From Paenibacillus glacialis (GTDB taxonomy: Bacteria; Bacillota; Bacilli; Paenibacillales; Paenibacillaceae), in NCBI RefSeq assembly GCF_001637205.1, contig NZ_LVJH01000015.1, positions 1 through 64,000 on the forward strand: DNA of 64,000 bases, written 5' to 3'. A model generated the notes under the pieces. The model was not told the origin of the DNA. It saw only the letters and a list, made by a program, of their open reading frames with translations, and did no database searches. Both the position numbers and the translations under genes were made by a program. This document shows positions 62,291 to 64,000 of this stretch, one piece after another (position 1 is the first letter of the stretch; each line of letters starts with the position of its first letter).

Positions 62291-64000
62291 GTGAACATCG
62301 GATCATTAATCCGTGGTTTGCTGGGCGACAGCAAACCTGGGGATATTAAGCAATTAGATGTAAAGACGGGACAGGTGGTTCGTGGCGTAGTCCTTAGCGT
62401 CTCTGATGATGGACAAGAAGCGGAAATCCAAATTCAGGGCGTAAAAGTGCATGCTAAATTAGAGACACCACTACAACAGGGACAAGCTACCATGTTGCAA
62501 GTGCAATCTCCAGATGAGGGTGGCATGATGGTATTAAAGCCTTTAAGTGAATCTTCATCTACGTCGTTAACTGCTAAATCTATGGGTGATGTCTTAACTG
62601 CGGTCGGGTTGACGGATACAAAAGCGAATCGTGAAATGATTCAAACGCTTCAGGCTAGCGGTGTACCTCTTACGAAGGAGAATGCCACTTTATTTAAAGC
62701 TATTCTGATGGAGAAGCCAGCTGGTGTCCCATCAGAGCAATGGCTTCAGTCTGCTGCTATCGCTTTTCAACGCGGGTTACCCATGACGGGTGAGAGTGTG
62801 AGAGGTCTGCAACAAGCAGTCTTCGGACCTCCACTACATCAACTGTTGTCCGGACTCAGTGAACAGCTTACCTTGTTAGCTAATCATGCAGGAGAAGCTT
62901 TACAATCCAAAGGCATGACAGAATCGCAAGTGACGGTAGGAACAACGCAGGTGTCAGGAACGACTGGAACGCAAGATACGGCGGGGAAAACAGGGAGTAT
63001 AGTAGGAGCGCAAGTAGCACAAGGATCGCAGGGGGCGCAAGCATCGACAGGGACATCAAGTGAAGCCCCTGGGAAGGGTGTTGCAACGCAAGGAACTGCA
63101 TCAGGAACTGCGGCTTCAAGTGGCGCCGCAGCTACACCCCTGCAGCCGCTTCTAGCGAAGCTGCAGGACATACTGCAGCAGCTGCGCGGCACGCAGCTGC
63201 CTGCAAACTCGCCGTCGCAGGGCTCGACGGTGGCAGTTCTACCCGCCACGGCTTCGCCAAGTGGCGGTGGAAATATCACTGGCGTAGCTGCGCCAGTGGC
63301 TGATTCTTTATCCGGCGTTGTAACACCGCCGGCAAGTGCCACTGCTGCTGCACCCGGAGGGACAGCAGCAGTCGTGCCGCCGGCGGCTACGCAAACGGCG
63401 GCATCTATGGCCGAAGCACCCGTAGGTGCTTCGCGACAGCCTGCGCCAACCCAGGGCGAAGCACCTTGGGTAGGGCGCATGTTGAAGCTGCTCGGTGCGG
63501 AGCACGAGCAGCAGGCTTTGCGCGGCGGTGTGACGCCGCAAGCGCAACAAGTGCCGCAGGGCGCAACCGCGGCAGGGAACATGCCGTTAGGCAACACGGC
63601 CGCTGCTGTGCCGCTGCTGCAACCACAACCGACGCCAACCGCAGGTAACGGTGCTCCGACAGTTCCACATGCGGGTGTCACAGCACCATCAACAAGCGCT
63701 ACGACACCAACCGTTAACTTGCCTGTGGCTACACAGGAGCAAGTAACACAGCCTACTTCAGATGCGCCTCTAGCGCATATTGCTAAAGGTACGCCGGAAG
63801 CGATGCTTCGTGGAGTCAACGCCATATCTACACTGCCTGGGAATATCATTAGTCAGGAAGTAATAGGTCTGAATCAGGACTCTTTAAAAGGTCTTCTTCT
63901 AGAAATGTTAGATAGAACGGATCTTCCACCTACACTGAAGGAAGCAGCACAACAGCTTGTTCAGCATATGACTGGACAACAGCTATTGCTGAATACTGAT
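62291..64000 (+). CDS. YlqG-like protein with low-complexity middle (3' end outside window)
   Basis: The frame runs open from GTG 62291 to the window edge (570 codons); GGAGGAAC is 7 bases upstream. Residues 1-90 form a compact acidic/hydrophobic domain (MNIGSLIRGLLGD, VVRGVVLSV, AEIQIQGVKVHAKL). Residues 90-200 are helical. Residues about 205-500 are a very Ala/Thr/Gly/Pro/Gln-rich linker, after which structured sequence resumes (NQDSLKGLLLEMLDRTDLPPTLKEAAQQLVQHMTGQQLLLN). Position after rnhB corresponds to ylqG of B. subtilis, a flagellar hook-length-control (FliK)-like protein. The linker is far richer in G+C than the ends. Assignment is mainly by position and layout. Confidence 0.7.
   Translation, partial: MNIGSLIRGLLGDSKPGDIKQLDVKTGQVVRGVVLSVSDDGQEAEIQIQGVKVHAKLETPLQQGQATMLQVQSPDEGGMMVLKPLSESSSTSLTAKSMGDVLTAVGLTDTKANREMIQTLQASGVPLTKENATLFKAILMEKPAGVPSEQWLQSAAIAFQRGLPMTGESVRGLQQAVFGPPLHQLLSGLSEQLTLLANHAGEALQSKGMTESQVTVGTTQVSGTTGTQDTAGKTGSIVGAQVAQGSQGAQASTGTSSEAPGKGVATQGTASGTAASSGAAATPLQPLLAKLQDILQQLRGTQLPANSPSQGSTVAVLPATASPSGGGNITGVAAPVADSLSGVVTPPASATAAAPGGTAAVVPPAATQTAASMAEAPVGASRQPAPTQGEAPWVGRMLKLLGAEHEQQALRGGVTPQAQQVPQGATAAGNMPLGNTAAAVPLLQPQPTPTAGNGAPTVPHAGVTAPSTSATTPTVNLPVATQEQVTQPTSDAPLAHIAKGTPEAMLRGVNAISTLPGNIISQEVIGLNQDSLKGLLLEMLDRTDLPPTLKEAAQQLVQHMTGQQLLLNTD

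Noticed and set aside
62884..63849. 321-codon minus-strand frame
   Set aside because: It is the shadow of the G+C-rich linker in the ylqG-like gene; its Cys/Ala/Pro/Gly-rich product has no family features.

Overview
The window looks like a chromosomal segment of a spore-forming, low-to-moderate G+C Firmicute of the Paenibacillaceae (Paenibacillus or a close relative). The evidence is the gene order rsmD-coaD, ylbJ, sepM, tmcAL, yceD-rpmF-fapR-plsX-fabH-fabD-fabG-acpP-fabF-rnc-smc-ftsY, then ylxM-ffh-rpsP-khpA-rimM-trmD and rplS-lepB-rbgA-rnhB-ylqG. Spore genes (a BclB-type collagen-like protein, pdaA, ylbJ, two tiny YjcZ-type proteins) and strong AAGGAGG ribosome-binding sites agree with this. 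No rRNA, tRNA or CRISPR array was seen.

Region 1 (1-15 kb) is accessory and metabolic: the C-terminal end of an exosporium-type collagen-like protein, glycogen phosphorylase, a CPBP membrane protease, three GNAT acetyltransferases, a P-loop protein, rpiA-vanZ-pdaA, a MarR regulator with a 19-bp palindrome in its control region, ywbE, a PQQ-like beta-propeller protein and a nucleotidyltransferase. A decayed IS256-family transposase lies at 15.2-15.7 kb.

Region 2 (15.9-25.8 kb) is a tightly packed operon resembling the c-di-GMP-dependent exopolysaccharide clusters ydaJKLMN (Bacillus subtilis) and pss (Listeria). It encodes a GH8-like hydrolase, a YdaL/DUF2334 protein, a processive GT2 synthase, a BcsB/YdaN-like protein and a degenerate GGDEF protein that keeps an RxxD I-site. 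It also holds a WsfD-like polytopic protein, a GtrB-like polyprenyl-phosphate glycosyltransferase and a GtrA-like flippase. Together these suggest that the polymer is decorated on the outer face of the membrane. I regard this as the most interesting system here.

Region 3 (25.9-33 kb) is mixed: an SGNH hydrolase, a TPR protein, a fragment of a translational GTPase, an SMP-30 family enzyme, an HTH/transposase-like protein, two YjcZ proteins (one with a sigma-K-like promoter), an APH-like kinase, a GH25 lysozyme, a small membrane protein and a lipoprotein.

Region 4 (33-64 kb) is the conserved core: pantetheine-phosphate adenylyltransferase, type II fatty-acid synthesis under FapR, RNase III, SMC, the SRP pathway (FtsY, YlxM, Ffh), ribosome maturation (RimM, RbgA, S16, L19, L32), TrmD, signal peptidase and RNase HII. 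Between trmD and rplS sits a 3.7-kb insert with an M20 peptidase and, on the opposite strand, an MFS transporter with an ArsR-like regulator. Control elements visible in this region include a structured RNA upstream of rsmD, a FapR box, an L19-leader-like fold and several sigma-A promoters and terminators. The window ends inside a ylqG-like gene with a G+C-rich low-complexity middle.
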